A DNA stretch of 5,101 bases from CAZVAR01 sp964625225. GTDB taxonomy: Bacteria > Pseudomonadota > Alphaproteobacteria > JAJUGE01. The notes under the pieces are model-generated. The model was not told where the DNA came from. It searched no databases and saw only the letters and a list, made by a program, of their open reading frames with translations. The stretch's first letter is position 1. Each line of letters begins with the position of its first letter. A program made the translations under genes and the position numbers. This document shows, one piece after another, positions 1 through 5,101 of the stretch. The DNA lies in NCBI GenBank assembly GCA_964625225.1, contig CAZVAR010000202.1:1-5101 (forward strand), in the 5' to 3' direction.

Positions 1-197
1 ATCTCGACTTCGCGAGCCCGGAGTCGGGTCTCGGCAGCAAGATCGGCCTCGACGCGACCGACAAATGGCCGCCTGAGACGAAGCGGGAATGGGGCCGGAA
101 GATCCGCATGGCCGACGAGATCGTGGAGCGGGTCACGCAGCGCTGGAGCGAGTACGGGCTCCCGGGCAGCGGCCGCCCGATCTGGAAGGATCGGTGA
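1..197 (+). CDS. ubiD: UbiD-family decarboxylase, C-terminal end (5' end outside window)
   Basis: Only the last 64 codons are present, read from base 3 and ending at TGA 195-197. The peptide begins LDFASPESGLGSKIGLDATD and continues with KWPPETKREWGR. This closely matches the end of 3-polyprenyl-4-hydroxybenzoate decarboxylase (UbiD), where a stretch of the form [22 protein letters not shown]..REWGR is characteristic. Family members use prenylated FMN made by UbiX and remove the ring carboxylate during ubiquinone synthesis; E. coli UbiD is about 500 residues. The catalytic region lies upstream of the window, so activity cannot be judged here. The tail is helical (residues about 37-52 of the visible part) and ends in a short polar extension. 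The TGA overlaps the GTG start of the next gene, so the two are probably co-transcribed and translationally coupled. A UbiD-like aromatic decarboxylase with another substrate is possible, but the tail resembles true UbiD. Confidence 0.88.
   Translation, partial: LDFASPESGLGSKIGLDATDKWPPETKREWGRKIRMADEIVERVTQRWSEYGLPGSGRPIWKDR
185..190 (+). promoter_or_regulatory. Ribosome binding site that supports GTG 194
   Basis: GAAGGA lies within the last codons of ubiD, three bases before GTG 194. The spacing is on the short side, but together with the stop/start overlap it favours this start over the upstream ATG at 89. Confidence 0.5.
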
Positions 198-910
198 GCG
201 CCGCCCTCCGCGACACGCTGCGCGAGGCGCGGTTCTTCGGCGGCCTGATCGGCGCGCTCTGGTTCGCCTGCTATCTCTACGAGCTTGGTTTCCTGGCCCG
301 GTTCGGCGTGCCGCCGATGCTGGCCGAGATCGGATTCTCCTGGCCGCTCGGCGCGGTGCTGCTGGCCGGCCCGGCCGCCGCACTGCCGGCCGCCGCGCTG
401 TTGCGGCTGGCCGGCGGGTGCCGCCCGGAGGCCCTGTTCACGACCGTGACCGCAACGCTCGCGCTCGGGCTCGCGCTCGGTGCGGCGGCGGTCGGCCGGC
501 CGATGCTGGCGCTGCTCACCGGGGTCCCGCCGCGGCCGCCCCTGCATCCGATCAAGCTGACGCTGTTTCTTTGCCTCGTCTTCTATGTCGGACTGCTGTT
601 CACCCGGTTCCGGCAGATGATCGCCTGGCGCGCGTTCGGCGCCGTCGCCCAGTCGAGCCTGCTGATCCTGCTGCTCGCCGCGGTGCCGGTAGGGCTGGGC
701 TGGTTCGGGGGCGGCAAGAAGATGGAGAACCGCCGCTCCTTCCTGTACCTGGTCGACCGGCCGGACTTCGTCCTGGTGCGCCTCTACGACGACAAGGCGG
801 TGTTCGTGCGCTACGACGCACGGGCGGGGGCCTTCGGCCGGGACTGGCTGATCCATCGCTTCGCGGACCCGAACGACGCCTACGTCACGCTGCGGCCGGC
901 CGGCCGCTGA
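194..910 (+). CDS. Unrecognised five-helix membrane protein with C-terminal soluble domain
   Basis: This 238-residue protein does not match a family I can name. I chose GTG 194 because it overlaps the UbiD stop (GTGA) and has GAAGGA at 185-190 just upstream. An in-frame ATG at 89 would add a 35-residue arginine/proline-rich stretch that lies inside UbiD and looks like out-of-frame coding. Five hydrophobic segments are visible at residues about 14-36, 46-72, 80-101, 121-138 and 148-171. They are followed by a charged segment (GGGKKMENRR, about 172-181) and a soluble tail of about 57 residues. The tail is rich in alternating hydrophobic and charged residues (for example FVLVRLYDDKAVFVRYDA), which suggests a small beta-rich domain. 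Helix 3 contains a tandem LALGLALG. The gene ends 16 bases from the convergent SDR-like gene. Overlap with ubiD suggests co-expression, but no role in quinone synthesis is shown. Confidence 0.82.
   Translation: MSAALRDTLREARFFGGLIGALWFACYLYELGFLARFGVPPMLAEIGFSWPLGAVLLAGPAAALPAAALLRLAGGCRPEALFTTVTATLALGLALGAAAVGRPMLALLTGVPPRPPLHPIKLTLFLCLVFYVGLLFTRFRQMIAWRAFGAVAQSSLLILLLAAVPVGLGWFGGGKKMENRRSFLYLVDRPDFVLVRLYDDKAVFVRYDARAGAFGRDWLIHRFADPNDAYVTLRPAGR
457..480 (+). repeat. Perfect tandem 12-base duplication inside the membrane-protein gene
   Basis: GCTCGCGCTCGG occurs twice back to back (457-468 and 469-480). Being a multiple of three, it keeps the frame and encodes LALG-LALG in the third predicted membrane helix. 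It is probably a small slippage duplication tolerated in a hydrophobic helix. Confidence 0.85.
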
Positions 911-920
911 GCGGGAGACG

Positions 921-935
921 GGCGCCTCACGCGCC
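921..935. other. Short hairpin at the convergent gene junction
   Basis: GGCGC (921-925) and GCGCC (931-935) can pair around a five-base loop, CTCAC. The loop contains the TCA that is the stop codon of the minus-strand SDR-like gene. The symmetry would work on both strands, as expected for a shared terminator between convergent genes. However, the stem is only 5 bp and no T-run follows on either side, so I do not call it a terminator. Confidence 0.3.
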
Positions 936-1541
936 GCCGCCGCGAAGCCGGGGGTTCATCTCCCAGGGGCGGACGACGCCCACGACATGTTCGGAAAGGT
1001 CGCGCTCGATCGCGTCGATCACGCCCGCGGCGATCTCCTCCTTCGTATTCCAGCGCGAGCGGTCGCCCTCGATCCGGAAGCCGAGCACGATCTCGCGATA
1101 GTCGAGTCCCTCCATCGCCCGGTAGCGCGCGCCCTTGCCCTTGCGCGGCGTCGCCGGGTCGGCGGCGGCGCTGCCGATCACGCGGAAGAACCGGCAGCGG
1201 CCGGCAGCGCCTTCGGCGGCGCCGGCGTCGGCGCAGGCCGCGACCGTGTCGAGCGCCCGCGGCGCGCCCGGCCGAATCCAGGCGACGACGAGCGACAGCG
1301 GGCCGTTCACGGCGATGGCGTGGGTCAGGGCACGGCGGAGCCGGTCGTCGTCGGCATAGTCGAGCGCCGCCGGCTCGATCCGGCCGGGGAGCCCGGCGGC
1401 CTCGCCCGCGAGCGCGGCGAGCCGGTCCGGGTCCCGCGCGACCGCGGTGACGGTACAGCCCCGCGCGGCGAGGTGCAGCGCCACGTCCCGGAGCATGCCG
1501 GTCGCGCCGACGATCAGCGCATGGGGCGGACGGGTCGGCAT
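927..1541 (-). CDS. SDR-like NAD(P)-binding protein, noncanonical
   Basis: This 204-residue protein opens with a Rossmann nucleotide-binding motif: a beta strand HALIVGATGML (residues 7-17), then a helix, then VTAVARDPDRL (31-41), where R36 is placed to contact an NADP phosphate. The D61-Y62 pair (ALDYADDD) resembles the adenine-contacting acidic position of short-chain dehydrogenases. The rest departs from classical SDRs. The third glycine of GxxGxxG is R18, no NNAG motif is seen (VVAWIRPGAP at 85-94 occupies that place), and neither Y140 nor Y148 has a lysine four residues later. It resembles small 'short-chain dehydrogenase' proteins with the same VVAWI and GFxIE.xSRWxTxxEI features, whose substrate is unknown to me. 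The gene lies 12 bases after the coiled-coil gene, with no clear Shine-Dalgarno, so it probably relies on translational coupling. Catalytic activity is uncertain; a binding or regulatory role is possible. Confidence 0.87.
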   Translation of the reverse strand: MPTRPPHALIVGATGMLRDVALHLAARGCTVTAVARDPDRLAALAGEAAGLPGRIEPAALDYADDDRLRRALTHAIAVNGPLSLVVAWIRPGAPRALDTVAACADAGAAEGAAGRCRFFRVIGSAAADPATPRKGKGARYRAMEGLDYREIVLGFRIEGDRSRWNTKEEIAAGVIDAIERDLSEHVVGVVRPWEMNPRLRGGGA

Positions 1542-1553
1542 CGGGCGGCCGGA

Positions 1554-1844
1554 TCAGTAATATTTCCGGGCCCAGCGCTGCACCGCGGTGTCGAGATCGA
1601 GGAGATCCCGCTGGATCGCGGTCGCGAAGGATTCCCAGCCGCTCTCCTCCTCACGCCGGCTCCGCAGCTCGGCGAGGCGCTCCTTGAGTTCGGCCTGGCG
1701 GCTGCGCAGCGCCGCAATCTCGCCGGCGGCCTCGACCTTGTCCGGCCGGTCGCCCTTCAGGAGCTTCGCCTCATCCTCGGCGATCCGGGATCCGAGCGCC
1801 TGAATCCGGCGCTCCAGTTCTTCGCGAAGGGCTGCTCTCGACAT
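1554..1844 (-). CDS. Small coiled-coil protein of unknown function
   Basis: This 96-residue protein is not one I recognise. It starts at ATG 1844 (minus strand), with AGAGGA seven bases upstream. The frame stays open far upstream, but that extension runs antisense through pmbA and has shadow-like composition. Residues about 3-66 are almost entirely charged and heptad-like (ALREELERRIQALGSRIAED, then EIAALRSRQAELKERLAEL), with one break near GDRPDK (31-36), so two helices forming a coiled-coil hairpin are likely. The tail (about 69-96) is different: an amphipathic region with three tryptophan/phenylalanine positions (W70, F73, W91), ending RKYY. There is no signal peptide or membrane segment, so the protein is probably cytoplasmic. 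It is the first gene of a likely two-gene operon with the SDR-like gene 12 bases downstream. Helical structure is visible in the sequence; any partner or function would be guesswork. Confidence 0.78.
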   Translation of the reverse strand: MSRAALREELERRIQALGSRIAEDEAKLLKGDRPDKVEAAGEIAALRSRQAELKERLAELRSRREEESGWESFATAIQRDLLDLDTAVQRWARKYY

Positions 1845-1994
1845 GGCCTCGTCCTCTGCGGGATCTTCCGCGGACTCTGATCCATCAACGATACGGCACC
1901 GAGCGCCGTTCCGTCCCGTTGACGATCGCCGCGGCGGGCCAATCTGGATAGGGTTCGGCACGAACGCCGCCCGCGACCACGCCTGGAGCCCCGC
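1845..1994. promoter_or_regulatory. Divergent intergenic region between the coiled-coil gene and pmbA
   Basis: These 150 bases must hold promoters for both directions unless transcription enters from elsewhere. The only recognisable element is TTGACG at 1919-1924 (five of six bases of a sigma70 -35) pointing toward pmbA. No good -10 lies 16-18 bases after it; the nearest A/T-rich stretch is AATCTGGATAG at 1941-1951. No convincing minus-strand promoter, operator or riboswitch is seen. GGAG at 1985-1988, six bases before ATG 1995, is the Shine-Dalgarno for pmbA. Confidence 0.35.
1852..1857 (-). promoter_or_regulatory. Ribosome binding site for the coiled-coil gene
   Basis: Read on the minus strand, AGAGGA precedes ATG 1844 by seven bases (CGAGGCC). 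This is a good Shine-Dalgarno match and is the main reason for choosing this start in a frame that is open for more than a kilobase upstream. Confidence 0.6.
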
Positions 1995-3350
1995 ATGACC
2001 GACGCCGCCCGACCGGATGCCGACCAGCTCGATCTGCTCGCCGACCTGATCGGACGCGCCCGCCGCGCCGGCGCCGACGCAGCCGACGCGCTGCTGGTGG
2101 AGAGCCGGTCGCTGAACGTGGCACAGCGGCTGGGCCGGCCGGAGCGGCTGGAGCGCAGCGAGAGCCAGGATCTCGGGCTGCGGGTATTCGTCGGACGGCG
2201 ACAGGCCGTCGTCTCCAGCACCGACCGGGCGCCGGCGACGCTGGACGCGCTGGTCGAGCGCGCCGTCGCCATGGCCCGGGCGGCACCGGAGGACCCGTTC
2301 GCCGGCCTGGCCGAGCCGGACGAGGTGGCGACGACGGTGCCCGACCTCGACCTGTGCGACTGGGAGGAGCCGGCCGCGGAAACCGTGGTCGCGCGCGCCC
2401 GCGCCGCCGAGGCGGCGGCGCTGGCGGTGCCGGGCGTCACCAACTCCGAAGGGGCGGAGGCCGGCTGGGGGCTGACCCGGGTGCTGCTGGCGGCCAGCAA
2501 CGGCTTCGCCGGCGGCTATGCGCGCTCGGGCCACTCGGTCAGCGCCGCCGCGGTCGCCGGCTCCGGCACCGCAATGGAGCGCGACTACGACTACAGCAGC
2601 GCCGTCCACGGAGCCGACCTGGAGCCGGCCGAAGCGGTGGGCCGCAGCGCCGGCGAGCGGGCGGTGCGACGGCTCGACGCGCGCAAGGTGGCGACCGCCC
2701 GCGTCCCGGTCGTCTTCGAGCAGCGCCTGGCCGGCGGCCTGTTGCGGCACCTCGCCGGCGCCATCAACGGCGCAGCGATCGCGCGCGGGACGAGCTTCCT
2801 CAAGGACCGGATGGGGCAGCAGATCTTCCCGGCCGGCATCCGCATTGTGGACGACCCCCTGCGCCGCCGCGGCCTCGCCTCCAAGCCGTTCGACGGCGAG
2901 GGCCTGCCGACCCGGCGGCTGGAGCTGGTGAGCGACGGGGTGCTGCGGAGCTGGGTGCTGGATCTGCACAGCGCCCGGCAGCTCGGGCTCGCCAGCACCG
3001 GCAGCGCCGCGCGCGGCACGGCATCACCCCCCTCCCCGGCCACCACCAACCTCTATCTGGAACCCGGCGAGCTGACGCCCGAGGCGATGATCCGCGAGGT
3101 CGGGCGCGGGTTCCTGGTGACGGAGCTGATCGGCATGGGGGTGAACCTGCTAACCGGCGACTACAGCCGGGGCGCCGCCGGCTTCTGGATCGAGAACGGT
3201 GAGATCGCGTATCCGGTCAGCGAGGTCACGATCGCGGGCAATCTGAACGACATGTTCCGCAGCCTGGCCGCGGCCCCCGACCTGATCTTCCGCGCCGCTG
3301 TCAACGCGCCGACGCTGCGCATCGACGGGATGACAGTTGCGGGGCGGTAG
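1995..3350 (+). CDS. pmbA: TldE/PmbA subunit of the TldD-TldE metallopeptidase
   Basis: At 451 residues this is the usual length for PmbA (TldE). The N-terminal domain (about 14-180) contains ESQDLGLRVFVGRRQAVVSS (56-75), typical of the family. A middle domain (about 125-230) follows, and a C-terminal barrel-like domain (about 235-450) shows the landmarks SFLKDRMGQQIF (267-278), DLHSARQLGLASTGSAARG (323-341) and GFWIENGEIAYPVSEVTIAG (396-415), ending APTLRIDGMTVAG. In known systems TldE forms a heterodimer with TldD. TldD carries the zinc-binding HExxxH motif and TldE lacks it; no such motif is present here, which fits TldE rather than TldD. The complex degrades unfolded peptides and in E. 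coli processes microcin B17 and the antitoxin CcdA. No tldD or peptide-precursor gene is in the window, so the role here is probably general cytoplasmic proteolysis. ATG 1995 has GGAG six bases upstream. Confidence 0.95.
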   Translation: MTDAARPDADQLDLLADLIGRARRAGADAADALLVESRSLNVAQRLGRPERLERSESQDLGLRVFVGRRQAVVSSTDRAPATLDALVERAVAMARAAPEDPFAGLAEPDEVATTVPDLDLCDWEEPAAETVVARARAAEAAALAVPGVTNSEGAEAGWGLTRVLLAASNGFAGGYARSGHSVSAAAVAGSGTAMERDYDYSSAVHGADLEPAEAVGRSAGERAVRRLDARKVATARVPVVFEQRLAGGLLRHLAGAINGAAIARGTSFLKDRMGQQIFPAGIRIVDDPLRRRGLASKPFDGEGLPTRRLELVSDGVLRSWVLDLHSARQLGLASTGSAARGTASPPSPATTNLYLEPGELTPEAMIREVGRGFLVTELIGMGVNLLTGDYSRGAAGFWIENGEIAYPVSEVTIAGNLNDMFRSLAAAPDLIFRAAVNAPTLRIDGMTVAGR

Positions 3351-3386
3351 GGCGGTGATCTGCGGTGGGCGATAGAAGCCGCCCCG

Positions 3387-3425
3387 GTGAACGGACATCG
3401 CCGGCTCCGCTCGCCTCCCGTTCAC
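3387..3425. repeat. Perfect 8-base inverted repeat downstream of pmbA
   Basis: GTGAACGG (3387-3394) is the exact reverse complement of CCGTTCAC (3418-3425), with 23 bases between them. It lies in the 163-base gap between pmbA and the exporter gene. No T-run follows, so it is not a standard intrinsic terminator. It may be a weak transcript structure, a protein-binding site or chance. Confidence 0.45.
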
Positions 3426-3452
3426 AGCCGGTCCGAGGCATCCGCAGCGGCG

Positions 3453-3466
3453 GCCGGCCCGCCGGC
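3453..3466. other. Short GC-rich hairpin in the pmbA-exporter gap
   Basis: GCCGG (3453-3457) can pair with CCGGC (3462-3466) around a four-base loop. No U-tract follows (AGGCGAGTTCG), so termination is doubtful. It lies just upstream of the proposed exporter promoter. Confidence 0.25.
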
Positions 3467-3477
3467 AGGCGAGTTCG

Positions 3478-3506
3478 TTGGTGCACCGAGGGGCGCGTGA
3501 TATAAG
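3478..3506 (+). promoter_or_regulatory. Candidate sigma70-type promoter for the ABC exporter
   Basis: TTGGTG (3478-3483) and TATAAG (3501-3506) are separated by exactly 17 bases. The -10 matches five of six consensus bases and the -35 keeps the key TTG. TATAAG stands out as A/T-rich in very GC-rich surroundings. Transcription would begin about seven bases after the -10, at about 3512-3514, which is at the ATG of the downstream gene. Confidence 0.5.
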
Positions 3507-3513
3507 CGCCGGG

Positions 3514-5101
3514 ATGGCGGCCCGGCTCGAAATCTCAGGATACGATCAGGACGGCAGGGGCGCCGCCGGCGGCGACAACCGCTCCGCCCGGCTGGTCCGC
3601 CGTCTGCTGCACGGCTATGTCCGGCGCTATGTCGGCCGGATCTCGGTCGCGCTCGCCGCCATGGCCGTCGCCGGCGCGGCGACCGCCGGGCACGCCTGGC
3701 TGATGCAGCCGGTGCTGGACAAGGTCTTCGTCGAACGCAACGAGACGATGCTGGTGCTGGTGCCGCTGGCGATCGTCCTGCTGTCGGCGGTCCGGGCCGG
3801 CGCGGCCTATCTGCAGGACGTCAAGATGACCTATGTCGGCCAGCGCATCATCGCCGACCTGCAGAAGACGATGTTCGCCCACCTGATGCGGGCCGACCTT
3901 GCCTTCTTCCACGCCAACCCGACCGGCGCCCTGATCGCCCGCTTCACGACCGACGTCCACCTGCTGCGGATGGCGCTGTCGAAAGGGCTGACAGGACTGG
4001 TCCGCGACGGCCTGTCGCTGGTCTGCCTGCTCGGCGTGATGTTCTACCAGGACTGGCGGCTCGCCTCGCTGAGCTTCATCGTCTTCCCGATCGCGGTGCT
4101 GCCGATCCTGCGGTTCGGCCGCCGCATGCGCCGCGTCTCCATCAGCACCCAGGAGCAGATGGGCGGGCTGGCGACCATCCTCGACCAGATCTTCCAGGGT
4201 GCCCGGCACGTGAAGGCCTACGGCATGGAGGCGCACGAGACCTCCCGCGCCGAGCGCTTCATCGACACGGTCGGCCGCCTGATCTACCGGGCCGCGAAGG
4301 TCCGCACGGCGACCCGGCCGGTGCTGGAAATCCTGGCCGGAATCGCCGTCGCGCTGGTGATCTTTTACGGCGGCAGCCGGGTGCTGGCCGGCGAGACGAC
4401 GCCCGGCACCTTCTTCTCCTTCATCGCGGCGCTGCTGCTCGCCTATCAGCCGGTCAAGAGTCTCGCCGACCTCAACAGCCATCTCCAGGAAGGACTGGGC
4501 GCGGCACAGCGGATCTTCGCGCTGCTCGACGTCGAGCCGGAGATCCGGGACCGGCCGGGGGCCGCCGATCTGGTGCTGCGCGGCGGCACGATCCGCTTCG
4601 AGGACGTACATTTCGCCTATGAGGGGGAGCTCCCGGCGCTGCGCGGGGTCTCGCTGACCGTGCCGGCGGGACGGACCGTCGCGCTGGTCGGCCCGTCGGG
4701 CGCCGGCAAGTCGACCATCCTGAACCTGATCCCTCGCTTCTACGACGTCGATTCGGGGCGGATCACGGTGGACGGGGTCGACGTGCGGGACGTGACCCTC
4801 GCCTCGCTGCGGGCCGGGATCGCCCTGGTGAGTCAGGAGATCAGCCTTTTCGACGACACCGTGCGGGCCAACATCGCCTACGGCCGGCCCGGCGCGACCG
4901 AGGCGGAAATCGTGGCGGCAGCCAGGGCGGCCGCCGCGCACGATTTCATCATGGACCTGCCGCAGGGCTACGACACCCGGGTCGGCGGACACGGCGTGCG
5001 CCTGTCGGGCGGCGAGCGGCAGCGCATCGCCCTCGCCCGGGCGCTGCGGAAGACCGCGCCGATCCTGCGGCTGGACGAGGCGACCGCGGCGCTCGAGTCC
5101 G
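3514..5101 (+). CDS. msbA: MsbA-type lipid ABC exporter (3' end outside window)
   Basis: The visible 529 codons form a half-transporter with a membrane domain fused to an ATPase domain, as in MsbA, which flips lipid A-core across the inner membrane; the family usually has about 580-610 residues. Six membrane helices lie at about 42-63, 79-100, 160-178, 182-200, 270-289 and 299-311. The ATPase shows A-loop Y369, Walker A GPSGAGKST (393-401), Q-loop Q441, signature LSGGE (497-501) and Walker B ILRLDE (517-522) with catalytic E522. The H-loop lies beyond the window. Walker B has R519 where leucine is usual, and the D-loop reads AALE rather than SALD. ATG 3514 is the first ATG in the frame and leaves a plausible cytoplasmic N-terminus. 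GTG 3481 is an alternative but lies inside the likely promoter. No Shine-Dalgarno precedes the ATG. The family call is firm; lipid A as substrate is inferred, and another lipid or drug exporter of this class remains possible. Confidence 0.92.
   Translation, partial: MAARLEISGYDQDGRGAAGGDNRSARLVRRLLHGYVRRYVGRISVALAAMAVAGAATAGHAWLMQPVLDKVFVERNETMLVLVPLAIVLLSAVRAGAAYLQDVKMTYVGQRIIADLQKTMFAHLMRADLAFFHANPTGALIARFTTDVHLLRMALSKGLTGLVRDGLSLVCLLGVMFYQDWRLASLSFIVFPIAVLPILRFGRRMRRVSISTQEQMGGLATILDQIFQGARHVKAYGMEAHETSRAERFIDTVGRLIYRAAKVRTATRPVLEILAGIAVALVIFYGGSRVLAGETTPGTFFSFIAALLLAYQPVKSLADLNSHLQEGLGAAQRIFALLDVEPEIRDRPGAADLVLRGGTIRFEDVHFAYEGELPALRGVSLTVPAGRTVALVGPSGAGKSTILNLIPRFYDVDSGRITVDGVDVRDVTLASLRAGIALVSQEISLFDDTVRANIAYGRPGATEAEIVAAARAAAAHDFIMDLPQGYDTRVGGHGVRLSGGERQRIALARALRKTAPILRLDEATAALES

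Noticed and set aside
89..193. In-frame ATG extension of the membrane protein
   Set aside because: The 35 extra residues lie inside the UbiD coding end, are R/P/G-rich with no conserved character, and the overlapping GTG 194 with its upstream GAAGGA is a better start.
904..914. Palindrome CCGCTGAGCGG around the stop codon of the membrane-protein gene
   Set aside because: With a one-base centre it forms at most a 3-bp hairpin, and short GC palindromes are common here.
418..1101. Open frame of 227 codons on the plus strand overlapping the membrane-protein gene
   Set aside because: It is a +1 shadow, rich in arginine, alanine and proline, that runs through the convergent junction into the opposite gene.
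987..1880. Open frame of 297 codons on the plus strand opposite the SDR-like and coiled-coil genes
   Set aside because: It is arginine/glycine-rich with no recognisable domain, while the minus strand encodes a clear Rossmann fold and a coiled coil.
1845..2969. Upstream extension of the coiled-coil gene's open frame across pmbA (minus strand)
   Set aside because: The extension is antisense to conserved pmbA and has A/G/R/H-rich shadow composition. A good Shine-Dalgarno and ATG at 1844 mark the real start.
1995..3350. PmbA as part of a ribosomally synthesised peptide (microcin-like) cluster
   Set aside because: TldE can mature such peptides, but no precursor peptide, cyclase, dehydrogenase of that type or dedicated exporter is nearby. 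The downstream exporter looks like MsbA, so a housekeeping role is more likely.
3350..3384. Possible terminator after pmbA (GGGCGG 3350-3355 with CCGCCC 3379-3384, or GGGCG 3367-3371 with CGCCC 3380-3384)
   Set aside because: The stems are short, mutually exclusive and have no following T-run. In DNA this GC-rich, such pairings are expected by chance.
3535..4992. Long open frame (485 codons) on the minus strand opposite the exporter gene
   Set aside because: It is antisense to a clear MsbA-type gene. Its translation is a D/Q/R/G/H-rich shadow sequence without hydrophobic core or domains, as expected from GC-rich codon bias.

Overview
This window looks like ordinary chromosomal DNA from a very GC-rich alphaproteobacterium, probably Rhodospirillales-like. 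That placement is an inference from the strong G/C third-position bias in every gene and from the mix of UbiD, TldE/PmbA and an MsbA-type exporter. No mobile element, phage gene, CRISPR array, tRNA or rRNA is visible, and base composition is uniform, so nothing suggests recent transfer.

Layout. Positions 1-197 (+) hold the last 64 codons of a UbiD-type decarboxylase (ubiquinone biosynthesis). Its stop codon overlaps a GTG start at 194 for an unrecognised five-helix membrane protein (194-910, +). Two minus-strand genes converge on it. They are a noncanonical short-chain-dehydrogenase-like protein (927-1541) and, upstream of it in the same likely operon, a 96-residue coiled-coil protein (1554-1844). 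A 150-base divergent intergenic region separates that pair from pmbA/tldE (1995-3350, +), which is complete. After a 163-base gap comes an MsbA-type ABC exporter (3514 to beyond the window end, +), complete through Walker B and cut off at 5101.

How the genes fit together. The window does not show a single pathway. UbiD (quinone synthesis) and the MsbA-like protein (lipid A or lipid flipping) are envelope and membrane housekeeping functions, and PmbA is half of the TldD/TldE peptidase. The two most unusual points are both in the exporter. A good -35/-10 pair sits so close to its ATG that the mRNA may be leaderless. Its Walker B/D-loop region also departs from the usual family sequence at three codons within the last about 35 bases of the window. 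I did not find evidence of a new multi-gene system.
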